Part shown: positions 6,648 through 7,879 of the stretch, piece after piece | Layout of the letters: every line of letters begins with the position of its first letter | Position numbering within the stretch: the stretch's first letter is position 1 | NCBI GenBank assembly: GCA_023136305.1 | Contig: JAGLSF010000090.1 | Location: 1-7,879 of the forward strand | Direction of reading: 5' to 3' | Origin: Spirochaetota bacterium | GTDB taxonomy: Bacteria > Spirochaetota > B62-G9 > DRHN01 | DNA length: 7,879 nt | The notes under the pieces: model-generated | Databases searched by the model: none | Told to the model about the DNA's origin: nothing | Seen by the model: the letters and a program-made list of their open reading frames with translations, nothing else | Program-made: the position numbers and the translations under genes

Positions 6648-7706
6648 TCAATCGGCGTACACGAGAGACTGCCAGAGAGTATCGTCCTGCAGATTGTGCT
6701 CGATATCGACACCATAGAAATCCCCGATGGGGGAGAGGATTTCGGGGGATTCCCTATGTACCTTGTTGAGCGTGTCTCTGATCACTTCGGCACCGGCAGT
6801 AGTGAGTTTGCCGAGCGGCCTTCTGCACGGGCCGGCCGGCATACCGAGCACCTTCATCGCAGCCTTGACGGCTATGGGGTTCCTGAAACGGTCCTGTACA
6901 GTCACCCTGCGGCCATCGGGCAGGATTCGTTCTGACTCCGCTTTGACCGTTACCATGGAGAGAAGTGGTTTAAGCTTCTGCTCTGCAGCGCGGGCCCCAT
7001 CCATATCACCCTCCAGGGCTGCAGTTATCATCCCCGTTACAGCACGGGGTGCTATGTTGGTGATAACGGAAATGACGCCGGCAGCTCCAATCTTCTTGTT
7101 GTTCATCATGGCGAAGGTGATGTCGTCATCACCGGACATGATGCTCATATCGGGCATGAGGGCGCGCTCCTCCTTCATACGGTTCAGGTCGCCCGTCGCT
7201 TCTTTGATGGCGAGCACACGGTCGTAGGAGCTGCTCATGATTGCAATGTCCACAGGTGAGATTGCCGTGCCGGAGCGGCCGGGAATGACGTATACCACAA
7301 TCTTCGCGTCAGGCACTTCTTCGAGTACAGACTCGTAATATTCCCTGCGGAGCTCGAGGCTCGACGGGCCGTTATAGTAGCAATCCACGAGAAGGACCTT
7401 GCCCACGCCTGCCTTGAGTGCATGCTTTGTGTGCGCAACGGCTTCGGCTGTGCAGTTCGAGCCGGTGCCGGCGAGTATATCGCAACCGTCTCCCGCGAAT
7501 GTAGCGGCCCTGGCGATGACCTCGTTGTGCTCTATTGTGCTCAGCGTGGGCGCCTCGCCGGTGGTTCCCACGGCCAGTACACCAGTGATTCCCTGGTTGA
7601 TCTGAAACGCTATGTTTTTCCTAAGGCCATCGTAATCGACGCTGAAATCCTCCTTGAAAGGCGTTATCAGGGCTGTCCACGAACCTCTGAAATCGACGGC
7701 TGGCAT
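6648..7706 (-). CDS. dapA: 4-hydroxy-tetrahydrodipicolinate synthase, extended form
   Basis: A class I pyruvate-condensing aldolase (TIM barrel) that joins pyruvate and aspartate semialdehyde in lysine and diaminopimelate synthesis. Its 352 residues include GTTGE (47-51, Thr48/Thr49), CYYN with Tyr111, Tyr139 and Arg144 in VVYVIPGRSG, and the Schiff-base Lys168 in AIKEATGD; the catalytic set matches E. coli DapA (Thr44, Thr45, Tyr107, Tyr133, Arg138, Lys161). Positions equivalent to the E. coli lysine-inhibition site are partly kept (His60, Asn84, Glu88, Tyr110) and partly changed (Ala52, Pro53, Thr57). E. coli DapA has 292 residues; the extra length is an insertion of roughly 20 (about 252-275) and a C-terminal tail from about 312. 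Start ATG 7706 has AGGAG at 7718-7714. The frame stays open to an ATG at 7871, but the added part looks like translated AT-rich leader. Other members of the family (N-acetylneuraminate lyase, keto-deoxy sugar aldolases) are less likely given Arg144. Stop is TGA. Confidence 0.92.
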   Translation of the reverse strand: MPAVDFRGSWTALITPFKEDFSVDYDGLRKNIAFQINQGITGVLAVGTTGEAPTLSTIEHNEVIARAATFAGDGCDILAGTGSNCTAEAVAHTKHALKAGVGKVLLVDCYYNGPSSLELRREYYESVLEEVPDAKIVVYVIPGRSGTAISPVDIAIMSSSYDRVLAIKEATGDLNRMKEERALMPDMSIMSGDDDITFAMMNNKKIGAAGVISVITNIAPRAVTGMITAALEGDMDGARAAEQKLKPLLSMVTVKAESERILPDGRRVTVQDRFRNPIAVKAAMKVLGMPAGPCRRPLGKLTTAGAEVIRDTLNKVHRESPEILSPIGDFYGVDIEHNLQDDTLWQSLVYAD

Positions 7707-7879
7707 TTTTCCACTCCTGTTCAGGTCTTGTAAGAGCAAAGCAAAACAAAACAGTAGGATGAAAGTAGTACATATCGCATAAATGTTCAATAAAAAAGGC
7801 GGGCGGCTGTAGAGGAGGCGGGCCATATCCAATCTGGATAATGGAAATGGTTGCGCGGTCGATCCATACATACTACTAT
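7707..7879. other. Leader region upstream of dapA
   Basis: No convincing gene is present. The first 90 bases before dapA are AT-rich. A weak minus-strand promoter candidate is TTGAAC (7790-7785) with TACTTT (7767-7762) at 17-base spacing; the -10 matches only three of six bases. Further out, TATCC-AATCT-GGATA (7826-7840) is a short inverted repeat of unknown meaning. The open minus frame here would encode a hydrophobic stretch without a ribosome site at its ATG, and I do not call it a gene. A plus-strand ATG at 7841 is open to the window edge for 13 codons, too short to judge. Confidence 0.35.

Noticed and set aside
6634..6650. Near-palindrome TGATGTATCATGCATCA at the dapA stop
   Set aside because: It has three mismatches to its own reverse complement, only short arms pair, and no T-run follows. 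A chance structure is more likely than an operator or terminator.
7791..7820. GC-rich block followed on the minus strand by a T-run, as a terminator upstream of dapA
   Set aside because: The block is C-rich on one strand throughout and has no complementary arm.
7826..7840. Inverted repeat TATCC-N5-GGATA as an operator upstream of dapA
   Set aside because: Five-base arms are expected by chance in this length, and it lies over 110 bases from the dapA start with no clear promoter beside it.
7707..7871. N-terminal extension of dapA with a hydrophobic stretch that could look like a membrane anchor or signal peptide
   Set aside because: The ATG at 7871 has no ribosome site, the stretch comes from AT-rich DNA, DapA is cytoplasmic, and the ATG at 7706 has AGGAG at good spacing and begins at the normal family N-terminus.

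Overview
The window is bacterial chromosome of moderate GC content, densely coding, with housekeeping-type genes and no sign of mobile DNA, CRISPR, tRNA or rRNA. Gene content (GuaA, an extended-tail DapA, a TIGR01212-type radical SAM protein, a TlpA-like thioredoxin, a YihX-like HAD phosphatase) would fit an anaerobic Desulfobacterota/'deltaproteobacterial' type genome. That placement is an impression from protein style only and is weak.

Layout. Bases 1-91 are noncoding. A minus-strand pair follows: guaA (GMP synthase, 2255-708) and, one base after its stop, a compact J-domain protein (706-92). A short AT-rich divergent promoter region (about 2256-2346) separates this pair from a plus-strand run of four genes: a radical SAM protein (2347-3267), a DUF2268-like HExxH metalloprotease (3304-4101), a membrane-anchored or exported TlpA/ResA-like thioredoxin (4153-4755) and a HAD hydrolase (4774-5370). 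A good sigma70-like promoter lies just before the thioredoxin gene, so the last two genes may form their own transcript. The HAD gene runs tail-to-tail into a minus-strand MFS transporter (6598-5351), overlapping it by 20 bp. The MFS frame is full length but interrupted by one in-frame TAA at codon 62. Upstream of it on the same strand is dapA (7706-6648), preceded by a 173-bp region without a convincing gene.

Function. guaA makes GMP from XMP and dapA makes the first committed intermediate of the lysine/diaminopimelate branch. The J protein is a small Hsp70 co-chaperone candidate. The plus-strand run mixes an uncharacterised radical SAM enzyme, a putative protease, an extracytoplasmic thiol-disulfide protein and a phosphatase; I see no single pathway that unites them.

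I did not find a convincing new biological system. The points most worth a second look are the nonsense codon in the otherwise intact MFS gene, the single-zinc-site J protein packed against guaA, the DapA with an internal insertion and long tail, and start-site and terminator details that automated annotation could get wrong.
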